From the NCBI GenBank assembly GCA_050014815.1, contig JBEKCP010000389.1, positions 1 to 6,061 on the forward strand: 6,061 bases of DNA, given 5' to 3'. Every line of letters begins with the position of its first letter. Positions within the stretch are counted from its first letter, which is position 1. Shown here piece by piece: positions 1 to 5,082 of this stretch. The notes under the pieces were generated by a model, which saw only the letters and a program-made list of their open reading frames with translations, was not told the origin of the DNA and did not search any database. Position numbers and translations under genes: made by a program. This stretch comes from JBEKCP01 sp050014815 (GTDB lineage Bacteria; Planctomycetota; Planctomycetia; Pirellulales; Thermoguttaceae).

Positions 1-1001
1 CCGGCGGATGCCACGTGGTCGACCCCTATAACCCGGTGCTGGAGCCGCCGGTGCCGCCCCAACAGCAGGCCCCCTCGGAAAAGGCCAAGGTCTCGCTCCC
101 CTCCTACCGGATCGAGCCGCCCGACATCCTGCAGATCGAGATGCTCAAGCTGGTCCCCTTGCCCCCCTATCGGGCCGAGGTCTTTGACGTCCTCCAGGTC
201 CGCGTCACCAATACGCCGGTCGATCAGCCCATCGACAACTACTTCATGATCGAGGCCGAGGGGACGATCACCCTGGGGCCGATCTACGGGACGGTCCGGG
301 TGGTGGGCATGACGATCGATGAGATCAAGCAGGCCATCGACCGCAAGCTCCGCGAGATGCTCACCAAGCCGGAGGTCTCGGTCCAACTGGCGAGGGTCTC
401 GGGGGCGCAGCCGGTCACCGGCCAGTACCTCGTCGGTCCCGACGGGACGATCAATCTCCGGCAGTACGGGGTGGTCCACGTGGCGGGCAAGACGGTCACG
501 GAGGCCCGGGTGGCCCTCCAGAAGCACCTGGCCCAGCACCTCGACTCGCCCGAACTCTCGGTCGAGGTGGTGGCGTACAACAGCAAGGTTTATTACGTGA
601 TTACGCAGGGGGCGGGCATGGGAGACATGGTGCGGCGGCTGCCGGTCACCGGGAACGAAACGGTGCTGGACGCGATTGCGAACGTCAACGGGCTGTCGCA
701 GCTTTCGAGCAAGAAGATTTGGATTGCGCGGCCCGCCCCGAGCCAGTTCGGCTGCCGGCAGGTCCTGCCGATCGATTGGGATGCGATTACCCAGGGGGGC
801 GAGACGAAGACGAACTTCCAGATCCTGCCGGGCGATCGGGTCTTCATCGCCGAGGACCAGGTCCTGTCGTTCAACAACACGTTTGCCAGGGTAACGGCGC
901 CGTTCGAGCGGGTGGCCGGCCTGTTGGGCTTGACCAATTCGACGATTCGCGGCTTCGAGACGATGGGCCGCAGCTACAACCGCCAGCGCAGCGGCTTCTG
1001 A
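1..1001 (+). CDS. Polysaccharide biosynthesis/export lipoprotein (Wza-like, SLBB domain), 5' end missing
   Basis: Likely outer-membrane exporter of capsule or exopolysaccharide (Wza/PES family). The frame is open from nt 3 and reads Gly-Gly-Cys-His before the GTG at 15. A Gly-Gly-Cys here looks like the end of a lipobox, so the true start and signal peptide probably lie upstream and GTG-15 is not the start. Counting the Val at nt 15 as residue 1 (328 residues to the stop): a Pro-rich linker (7-20), then a polysaccharide-export domain whose pieces appear twice: 'YRIEPPDILQIE' (31-42) and 'YRAEVFDVLQVRV' (52-64); 'GTITLGPIYGTVRVVG' (83-98) and 'GTINLRQYGVVHVAG' (144-158); 'TKPEVSVQL' (117-125) and 'DSPELSVEV' (177-185). 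An SLBB-type region follows (about 191-280, ending 'ILPGDRVFIAED'), then a C-terminal stretch with 'APFERVAGLLGLTNSTIRG' (295-313) that could be the membrane-spanning helix, as in Wza. Family assignment is strong; the transported polymer is unknown. The next gene begins 35 bp downstream and is probably cotranscribed. Confidence 0.9.
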   Translation, partial: GGCHVVDPYNPVLEPPVPPQQQAPSEKAKVSLPSYRIEPPDILQIEMLKLVPLPPYRAEVFDVLQVRVTNTPVDQPIDNYFMIEAEGTITLGPIYGTVRVVGMTIDEIKQAIDRKLREMLTKPEVSVQLARVSGAQPVTGQYLVGPDGTINLRQYGVVHVAGKTVTEARVALQKHLAQHLDSPELSVEVVAYNSKVYYVITQGAGMGDMVRRLPVTGNETVLDAIANVNGLSQLSSKKIWIARPAPSQFGCRQVLPIDWDAITQGGETKTNFQILPGDRVFIAEDQVLSFNNTFARVTAPFERVAGLLGLTNSTIRGFETMGRSYNRQRSGF

Positions 1002-1020
1002 CGCGAGGCCGGGCCGGCAA

Positions 1021-1031
1021 GAGGAGTGAGG
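1021..1031 (+). promoter_or_regulatory. Ribosome binding site for the YHS-like protein gene
   Basis: The purine-rich stretch GAGGAGTGAGG ends 5 nt before the ATG at 1037. It supports that ATG over the ORF's far upstream in-frame codons, which lie inside the preceding export gene. A second ATG at 1043 is possible but has a less natural spacing. Confidence 0.65.
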
Positions 1032-1036
1032 TACAC

Positions 1037-2176
1037 ATGGCGATGCATTTCCGACTCGTTGCAATGGCAGCTTGCTCAGGTCTCGTGGGGACCCTCCTGG
1101 CGGCCGGTTTCGCGGGGGCGGCGCCGGCGAGCCCGCAAAGCTACTATCCACCGCCGTGCGGGTGCTGCCCGAATGGAACTTTCGGGTACTACGACACGAT
1201 CTGGCGGGAGTGGCCCGGACCGCTGGGACCTGCCCGGACGTTTCCGCGGGCAGTTGGCAGCCCGTTGCTGCCGACCCCGCCCGGTACTGTGGAAACGCCG
1301 TTGCCCAGGGCGGTCCCCGGCAAGGAGCCTGGCGAAAAAGAGAAGGTTGAGCGGGTCCCGGAGCAAGTTCTGCCGCCCGCTCGCCAACCGGCGGGCCCCG
1401 AGGCGTTGCCTTCTCCAGGCCCCAAGGAGGCGCCGGCGCCGTCGAAGCCGGCGGCGGCTCCATCTCCCATGCCCCAGGAAAAAGGGACAGAACCGAAAGA
1501 GCCGGCCCCGAGTTTGCCGGCGAAGCCGTCGCCTTTGAAGCCGGCGCCCGGGGAAGAGGAATTGATTCCGGCCGAGCCGACAAAGTCGGATTCGTCTTCT
1601 CCGCCGAAGCCCAGTTTGCGGAGCGGCGGCTCGTGGGACAGGGGAGAAGATCGCCCGCTGGCGGCTGCCGCCCCTTCCGGCGCTCGGGCGTCGGCCGGCA
1701 GACTCCAGGCGGACTGGGCGGTTGCCCTGTATCCCGAATCGATGGCGGGGGGGCAACTACGGTTGGCGGGCCAGCCCGAGCCGTGCAACGCGGAGGAAGA
1801 GATAAGGCCGGTCGGCTACTCGGAACCGCCGGCCGAGAACTCCCGTCCGCTCCTGGGAGGCTATTGCCCCGTGCGGTTGTGCGAGCGCGAGCAATGGGCC
1901 CGCGGCGACTCGCGGTGCCAGGCCGTCTACGAAGGCCGGACGTACTTCCTATCGGGGCCCGCCGAGCAACAACGGTTCCTGGCGTCACCGGAGCGTTACG
2001 CACCGGCCCGCGGCGGCAACGATCCGGTGCTGGAGGTGGAAGAAGGCCGCCGCGTCGGCGGCAAGCTCACCCACACGGCCATCTACAACCAGCGGTTGTA
2101 TCTGTTCGCCAGCCCGGCCACCCTCGCACTGTTCCGGCAGGATCCCCAGCGGTATGTCCCGGCGGGGCAACAGTAG
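1037..2176 (+). CDS. Secreted Pro-rich protein with two C-terminal YHS-like repeats
   Basis: Predicted exported protein of 379 aa, function unknown. The N-terminus 'MAMHFRLVAMAACSGLVGTL' plus 'LAAGFAGA' is a clear Sec signal peptide, with likely cleavage near residue 28-29 (AGA|AP). Next come a Cys cluster (CGCC, 41-44) and the 'FGYYDTIWREWPG' motif (49-61), a pattern I associate with planctomycete exported proteins. A long Pro/Ala/Lys/Glu-rich, probably disordered linker (about 65-220) follows. The C-terminus holds two related units: 'GGYCPVRLCEREQWARGD...' through 'YFLSGPAEQQRFLASPERYA' (274-322), and 'NDPVLEVEEGRRVGG...' through 'YLFASPATLALFRQDPQRYV' (328-374). Both share the aromatic-Phe-Ser/Ala-x-Pro...Phe...Pro-x-x-Tyr signature of YHS domains, which often occur in metal-handling proteins. 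Metal binding is not shown here. The 35 bp gap after the export lipoprotein gene suggests one operon and a cell-envelope role. The reading frame extends upstream of 1037, but the signal peptide and RBS fix the start. Confidence 0.85.
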   Translation: MAMHFRLVAMAACSGLVGTLLAAGFAGAAPASPQSYYPPPCGCCPNGTFGYYDTIWREWPGPLGPARTFPRAVGSPLLPTPPGTVETPLPRAVPGKEPGEKEKVERVPEQVLPPARQPAGPEALPSPGPKEAPAPSKPAAAPSPMPQEKGTEPKEPAPSLPAKPSPLKPAPGEEELIPAEPTKSDSSSPPKPSLRSGGSWDRGEDRPLAAAAPSGARASAGRLQADWAVALYPESMAGGQLRLAGQPEPCNAEEEIRPVGYSEPPAENSRPLLGGYCPVRLCEREQWARGDSRCQAVYEGRTYFLSGPAEQQRFLASPERYAPARGGNDPVLEVEEGRRVGGKLTHTAIYNQRLYLFASPATLALFRQDPQRYVPAGQQ

Positions 2177-2196
2177 CGATTCTAAGGCCGGCTCGG

Positions 2197-3060
2197 TTAC
2201 GGCCCATACGGTCCGGATGGGCCGGCGGGCGGTGCGTTGAGGCCGGGGTAGTAGTTCTTGTAGTTGATGTAGTTCGAGGGATTGACGAGCCCCGTCCCCG
2301 TCGGGACTTCTTGGCCTCGGCCTTGCAGGGCGGCCCGCTGCTGCTGCAGCATGGCATCCTGGGTGTTCTGGAGTCCGCCGATCTGGGCGCTCACGTGCTG
2401 GTTGGTGGATCCTTGATCGAGCTGGGGCCTTACGATCGAATTGTAGTTGTCGATGGTTCCCCCGTTCGTGCCGGTCCGGTAGAGATTCTGCCAGGGGCTC
2501 ACGGTGGGGGCCGGTTTGTAGCCTTGGAAAGGCCTGTCGTTTAGATTCTGGAGGGGCATGCCTGCGCCAAAGGATGCCGGAGGACGCATGGTGTTGCCAG
2601 ACATAGGCTGCGAACCGGGCGAGCCGCCCCTCGGTCCGGTCAGATCCGGGGAAGTCGGCATGTTAGGCATGGTCACCATCCCGCGCCCGCCGACGGGCCC
2701 CGAGCCGAGGGAGAAACCTTCCCCGCCGGCCGTGGGCGCCGAAGGAATACCGCCGCCGGGGCCTGTCGTCAGATTCGTTGGCTCGGTCGGCATGGTGGCC
2801 AGTTGACCTTGCCCGGGGGCCGCCCCAAAACCGCCTCTCCGCAGCGGTTCGCGGGTGCCAAGCGATCCCGGCCTCGATCGGTTGTCCAGCGTTGGGGAAT
2901 AGGTCCTATTAATGTTCGCAGTCGGATGCTCCACCTCAACCCGCGGCACATACACGGGCGACTGCGTCATGTCTTCTTGCAAGGGAGGCGTCGTATCAAC
3001 AGTGTCTGGGAGCACCAGACCGCCCATCGTCAGTACATAAATCAGCAGGCTCCCGTTCAT
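2197..3060 (-). CDS. Secreted low-complexity protein, planctomycete-type, function unknown
   Basis: A 287-aa protein that I cannot assign to a functional family. The start has a strong Shine-Dalgarno. A hydrophobic N-terminus (residues 4-17, 'SLLIYVLTMGGLVL') suggests export, although the n-region lacks positive charge. The middle (about 60-165) is rich in Gly, Pro, Thr, Ser and Met and looks disordered, with repeated 'TMP' tripeptides (89-91, 130-132). The C-terminal part is more constrained: 'FQGYKPAPTVSPWQNLYR' (178-195), 'GGTIDNYNSIVRPQLDQ' (200-216), then a Gln-rich segment (221-250) that may be helical, and a Tyr/Asn/Pro/Gly tail ending 'PSGPYGP'. I recall similar 'SPxxNLxR...NYxxxVRPQ' blocks in hypothetical proteins of planctomycetes (from memory, not checked). 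It converges on the YHS-like gene with a 20 bp gap and follows the HEAT-repeat gene in the same direction. It probably has its own promoter at about 3205-3233. Confidence 0.75.
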   Translation of the reverse strand: MNGSLLIYVLTMGGLVLPDTVDTTPPLQEDMTQSPVYVPRVEVEHPTANINRTYSPTLDNRSRPGSLGTREPLRRGGFGAAPGQGQLATMPTEPTNLTTGPGGGIPSAPTAGGEGFSLGSGPVGGRGMVTMPNMPTSPDLTGPRGGSPGSQPMSGNTMRPPASFGAGMPLQNLNDRPFQGYKPAPTVSPWQNLYRTGTNGGTIDNYNSIVRPQLDQGSTNQHVSAQIGGLQNTQDAMLQQQRAALQGRGQEVPTGTGLVNPSNYINYKNYYPGLNAPPAGPSGPYGP

Positions 3061-3068
3061 GGCCGCGA

Positions 3069-3074
3069 TCCTCC
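3069..3074 (-). promoter_or_regulatory. Ribosome binding site for the low-complexity secreted protein
   Basis: On the minus strand GGAGGA lies 8 nt upstream of the ATG at 3060. It is a near-perfect Shine-Dalgarno at a good distance and fixes this start. Confidence 0.8.
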
Positions 3075-3111
3075 GAAAAGGGTTTTACACCGAGCGGTTC
3101 TCTGGTGGCTC

Positions 3112-3173
3112 GGTGGCACGCCCTGAAAGGGCGTGGCGACTACTCCCCCCACGCCCTTTCAGGGCGTGCCACC
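3112..3173. repeat. Perfect 25-bp inverted repeat with 12-nt loop, nested palindromes
   Basis: The arms at 3112-3136 and 3149-3173 are exact reverse complements, separated by 12 nt. Each arm also contains a smaller palindrome, CGCCCT-GAA-AGGGCG (or its complement), so the unit can fold as one long hairpin or as two short ones. It is not followed by a T-run on either strand, so a simple terminator role is not supported. It lies 38 nt upstream of the minus-strand gene and would be transcribed as part of its leader if the TATAAT promoter is used. I interpret it as a dispersed palindromic repeat, since the ACGCCCTGAAAGGGCGT core resembles repeats seen in planctomycete genomes (from memory). Confidence 0.85.
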
Positions 3174-3204
3174 CATCGCTCGACGACTAGCAGATCATCA
3201 GTTG

Positions 3205-3233
3205 ATTATACGGCACCGCTGGGGCGGAAGCAA
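3205..3233 (-). promoter_or_regulatory. Sigma70-type promoter candidate for the low-complexity secreted protein
   Basis: On the minus strand a perfect TATAAT (3205-3210) lies exactly 17 nt downstream of TTGCTT (3228-3233), which matches three or more key positions of TTGACA. Transcription would start near 3198, giving a leader of roughly 140 nt that contains the 3112-3173 hairpin before the GGAGGA site. A perfect -10 with ideal spacing is uncommon in such GC-rich DNA. There is no experimental support. Confidence 0.55.
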
Positions 3234-3407
3234 CGTACCAGGTAGGTATTCCATATCCCCCCGTCCGTGGAGAACCTTGCCGCCACCGATGCCGGCAGCG
3301 GCATGCAACCCGTCAAAAACAGACCCGGCAGGCCCGCACCAATGCAATCGGTCCTTGAGAACAAGCGGATCACGGCTGGGCAAATCCTTTTGCCTGGCGT
3401 TGCGTGC

Positions 3408-4655
3408 TCACCTGGCCTTCACTAGCGGGGACAGGGCCTGGAGGGCGTCATCCACCTTGGTCGCCAGCACGGCCGGCGCCAAGTTCACGTCGTTGAGGGA
3501 TTCGTACACGGGTACGAGCACCCTGAGCAAGCCGTCCCGTTGGGCCTGCTCGGCGGCCGTCTTGGCCAGTCCACCGATTCCCGTGTGCTGGTCGTCGGCG
3601 CCCTGGATGCCGGCCAGGATGTCGTGGAGGCAACCTTTCAGGCGGCGGCTGTTGGGAGACCCCTTCTGCTCGTCGGTCAGGGCTTGTTGCGCCAGGCCGC
3701 CCAGGGCCTCCAGGTACGGCCCCGCGGCAATGGCCGCTCCGTCATAGCTCAGGCGGCCCAGGGCATGGGCCGCTCGGCATCGCTGGGCCGGGGGAAGCTT
3801 CGTGTCGCGAACCATCGTCCCGAGGGCCTTGGCCGCCGCGGCGTTGTTGCCCGCCGAACCCAGCAGGCCGAGCACCTCGGCCGCCTGGGCGCGAATCCAG
3901 TTGCGTCCGTCGGCGCTGTCATCCTCGGGCACGGGCTTCTCGGCAATAGCGGTCATCGCGGCAACGACCGAAAGGAGCATGGCGGGGTCCGAGATCCCGA
4001 CCAGGTCCAGATTGGCATGCCGGATCAATCCGACCATGGCTGCCACGCGAACGGCATCCAACTGCTTGGCGTCCTGGACCGTCTCCACGAGCACAGGCAC
4101 CGCCGCCGGCACGTTCAATTCGCCGATCATCAGCATGGCATTCACGCGGGTCGCCGGATGATAATGCTTCGCTTCGGCCTTAGCCATCCGATGCATGTGC
4201 TCCAGCGTCAACTTGCTGAGCGACTCGTAAACTTGCTGCCCGTCAGTGCCTTTGGCCGCCATTGCCAGGTCGTTGCGGAGGTCTCGAATCAAGTCGGACC
4301 TGGGCGGATTGCGGCTCCAGAACTTGGACTGGGTGAAGCGGGGAAAGAAATCCTTCACGTAATAATTGGCGAGCGAGTTCTCTTCGTCGGCGTCTGCGAA
4401 GGTCCCCCGCTTAAGGACTGTCGTTTTCTGCGAGAATGTCACGTGGGTCGACGGGTCGCTTGCATACGCCTGCGTGCCGCCCTCCTCCTTCGGCTCCTGC
4501 GCCCCCGCGGGGCTGCCTGCACACACCATCCAGGCGGCTGCGATCACGAGCAAAACCCGGGGGGACTGTCCCGATTTTCGTGTCAGCGAAAATGGGACTG
4601 TCCCCTTCGGGCCGCCGAAGGGACAAACAGACCTGAACCCAGAAAGCTTCACCAT
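3408..4655 (-). CDS. Secreted HEAT-repeat-like protein with a repeat inside its signal peptide
   Basis: A 415-aa predicted exported protein, probably a scaffold or protein-binding factor; no catalytic motif is seen. The ATG at 4655 is preceded by AAGGGA and opens 'MVKLSGFRSV'. Residues 11-32 are encoded by a palindromic repeat (4561-4625). The hydrophobic signal core 'VLLVIAAAWMVC' (34-45) and a likely cleavage site AGA|Q (after residue 52) follow. The n-region of about 33 residues is therefore unusually long. The mature part has a conserved-looking segment (70-125, 'FFPRFTQSKFWSRNPPR' at 103-119), then paired amphipathic helices typical of HEAT/ARM repeats: 'ATRVNAMLMIGEL...AAVPVLVETV' (168-193), 'AVRVAAMVGLIRH' (201-213), 'WIRAQAAEVLGLLG' (253-266), 'AQRCRAAHALGRL' (290-302). 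The basis is the helix pattern, not a database match. TTG or GTG codons at residues 35 and 37 are possible alternative starts but would give almost no n-region. Confidence 0.8.
   Translation of the reverse strand: MVKLSGFRSVCPFGGPKGTVPFSLTRKSGQSPRVLLVIAAAWMVCAGSPAGAQEPKEEGGTQAYASDPSTHVTFSQKTTVLKRGTFADADEENSLANYYVKDFFPRFTQSKFWSRNPPRSDLIRDLRNDLAMAAKGTDGQQVYESLSKLTLEHMHRMAKAEAKHYHPATRVNAMLMIGELNVPAAVPVLVETVQDAKQLDAVRVAAMVGLIRHANLDLVGISDPAMLLSVVAAMTAIAEKPVPEDDSADGRNWIRAQAAEVLGLLGSAGNNAAAAKALGTMVRDTKLPPAQRCRAAHALGRLSYDGAAIAAGPYLEALGGLAQQALTDEQKGSPNSRRLKGCLHDILAGIQGADDQHTGIGGLAKTAAEQAQRDGLLRVLVPVYESLNDVNLAPAVLATKVDDALQALSPLVKAR
4561..4625. repeat. GGGACTGTCCC palindromic repeat inside the HEAT-protein coding sequence
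   Basis: The left arm 4561-4580 and right arm 4587-4605 pair almost perfectly (one mismatch and one bulge, 6-nt loop); both carry GGGACTGTCCC, itself a small palindrome. The right arm can instead pair with 4615-4625 (TGTCCC-C-TTCGG against CCGAAGGGACA, 4-nt loop, one bulged C). Such intergenic-type repeats rarely lie in genes. Here it is read in frame and encodes residues 11-32 of the minus-strand protein. No flanking target duplication was found. Confidence 0.8.
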
Positions 4656-4660
4656 GCGAT

Positions 4661-4666
4661 TCCCTT
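4661..4666 (-). promoter_or_regulatory. Ribosome binding site for the HEAT-repeat protein
   Basis: AAGGGA on the minus strand lies 5 nt upstream of the ATG at 4655. It supports this ATG as the start even though the following coding sequence is interrupted by a repeat. Confidence 0.55.
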
Positions 4667-4672
4667 GACAAA

Positions 4673-4680
4673 CCGCAGCA
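4673..4680. repeat. Target-site duplication, left copy (CCGCAGCA)
   Basis: An 8-bp direct repeat that exactly abuts the left terminal inverted repeat of the element at 4681-4803; the identical copy is at 4804-4811. It is the signature of a transposition event. Confidence 0.88.
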
Positions 4681-4803
4681 GTAACCGTTCACGGTCCCTA
4701 AAGTCGCCTTTCGCTCCGCGAAAGTAGCGCTGCTTTCGCGGAGCGAAAGGCGACTGTCTACGCTGAATCACGGGCAAGCCGCTAACGGCCCGTGAACGGT
4801 TAC
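4681..4803. mobile_element. 123-bp MITE with IS66-like ends
   Basis: A non-autonomous miniature element. It has perfect 14-bp terminal inverted repeats GTAACCGTTCACGG (4681-4694) and its reverse complement (4790-4803), flanked directly on both sides by the 8-bp duplication CCGCAGCA. Ends starting GTAA together with 8-bp target duplications are the known hallmark of IS66-family elements, so it was probably moved in trans by an IS66-type transposase encoded elsewhere. It has no coding capacity. Inside are a 23-bp perfect palindrome (4702-4755) and, near the right end, CCGCTAACGG (4779-4788) beside CCGTGAACGG (4790-4799), possibly a doubled transposase-binding motif. The intact duplication and identical ends suggest a fairly recent insertion. 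It landed 25 bp upstream of the HEAT-protein ATG, between that gene and any promoter further upstream. Confidence 0.85.
4702..4755. repeat. Perfect 23-bp palindrome inside the MITE
   Basis: The arms 4702-4724 and 4733-4755 are exact reverse complements with an 8-nt spacer that itself contains AGCGCT. The core GCCTTTCGCTCCGCGAAAG resembles a repeat I remember as widespread in planctomycete genomes (not checked). A transcript across it would form a very stable hairpin. Confidence 0.88.
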
Positions 4804-4811
4804 CCGCAGCA
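4804..4811. repeat. Target-site duplication, right copy (CCGCAGCA)
   Basis: The right copy of the 8-bp duplication, directly abutting the right terminal inverted repeat. Removing 4681-4811 restores a continuous pre-insertion sequence with a single CCGCAGCA. Confidence 0.88.
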
Positions 4812-4859
4812 TTCACAAAGACAACCGGCGCCGGGCGCCCTGCCAAACCACGCATATTA

Positions 4860-4922
4860 AACCGTGCGCGGGGAGTAGCGACATGTTTCCGAAGGCGAAA
4901 TGTCACGGTTCAGCCCGCGCAC
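4860..4922. repeat. Two overlapping, mutually exclusive hairpins
   Basis: GTGCGCGGG (4864-4872) pairs with CCCGCGCAC (4914-4922), and AACCGTG (4860-4866) pairs with CACGGTT (4904-4910). The left arms overlap by three bases, so only one hairpin can form fully at a time. Inside lies GACAT (4880-4884) with ATGTC (4900-4904). It may be a remnant mobile-element end or a leader structure of a minus-strand transcript; I cannot tell which. Confidence 0.5.
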
Positions 4923-4924
4923 AC

Positions 4925-4961
4925 TATATATAGGCTACCAATGATGAGCAAGACCTGTCAA
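4925..4961 (-). promoter_or_regulatory. Weak promoter candidate for the HEAT-repeat gene
   Basis: On the minus strand a perfect TTGACA (4956-4961) is followed after 18 nt by TAGCCT (4932-4937), overlapping the AT-rich TATATATA (4925-4932). The -10 match is poor, and TATATA itself is too far from the -35 box. If used, the leader would be about 265 nt and would cross the 4860-4922 structure and the whole MITE. Confidence 0.3.
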
Positions 4962-5001
4962 GCTGTATCGAGAATACCCACTTTGGCGGTGTAGGTATAG
5001 A

Positions 5002-5082
5002 CGGAAAAAGGGGACAGGTCCAATTTGCGCCAAGCACCCGGAGGGCCGCTGTGCGGCAAATTGGACCTGTCCCCTTTTTCCG
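5002..5082. repeat. Perfect 27-bp inverted repeat (GGGGACAGGTCC type)
   Basis: The arms 5002-5028 and 5056-5082 are exact reverse complements with a 27-nt spacer; the core is AAAAAGGGGACAGGTCCAAT. On the plus strand the right arm ends in CCCCTTTTTCCG, so it somewhat resembles a terminator hairpin with its T-run inside the stem. It ends 17 nt before the deacetylase ATG. I recall ACCTGTCCCC palindromes near REP-associated (RAYT) transposases in diverse bacteria (from memory). No such transposase is present here. Confidence 0.85.

Larger units (their letters stand above)
3061..3407. other. Intergenic region with a leader palindrome and a promoter candidate
   Basis: A gap of 347 bases between two minus-strand genes. 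Reading in the direction of transcription, it holds about 175 nt in which I see nothing convincing (3234-3407, apart from a small hairpin ATGCCG-GCAG-CGGCAT at 3289-3304 with no T-run). A promoter candidate (3205-3233), a perfect 25-bp inverted repeat (3112-3173) and the RBS of the next gene follow. No clear terminator for the HEAT-repeat gene is visible. Confidence 0.6.

Noticed and set aside
15..17. GTG at 15 as start of the export protein
   Set aside because: The frame remains open to the window edge and shows Gly-Gly-Cys just upstream, consistent with a lipobox, so the start is most likely outside the window.
2177..2196. Terminator between the convergent genes
   Set aside because: The 20-bp gap has only a GCCGGC palindrome and no T-run; not enough to call.
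1633..2544. Plus-strand open frame spanning the YHS-like gene and the convergent gene
   Set aside because: Arg/Gly-rich out-of-frame translation crossing two well-supported genes on opposite strands, with no RBS or domain.
3289..3304. Terminator for the HEAT-repeat gene
   Set aside because: A 6-bp stem with no following T-run and more than 100 nt after the stop; too weak.
3198..3383. Minus-strand 61-aa open frame in the intergenic region
   Set aside because: It overlaps the TATAAT promoter candidate, lacks a Shine-Dalgarno and shows no motif. It might be a decayed gene or conserved repeat, but nothing here proves it.
3540..4727. Long plus-strand open frame opposite the HEAT-repeat gene
   Set aside because: It is an antisense shadow of a GC-rich gene: its composition is Arg/Gly/His-rich with no recognisable domain, while the minus strand has a signal peptide, helical repeats and an RBS.
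4649..4906. Minus-strand 85-aa open frame over the MITE
   Set aside because: It is encoded by the MITE palindrome and hairpin DNA and runs into the HEAT-protein start; typical of false genes called in repeats.
3112..5082. CRISPR array or group of regularly spaced repeats
   Set aside because: The repeats differ in sequence, are palindromic and irregularly spaced, and no cas gene is present.
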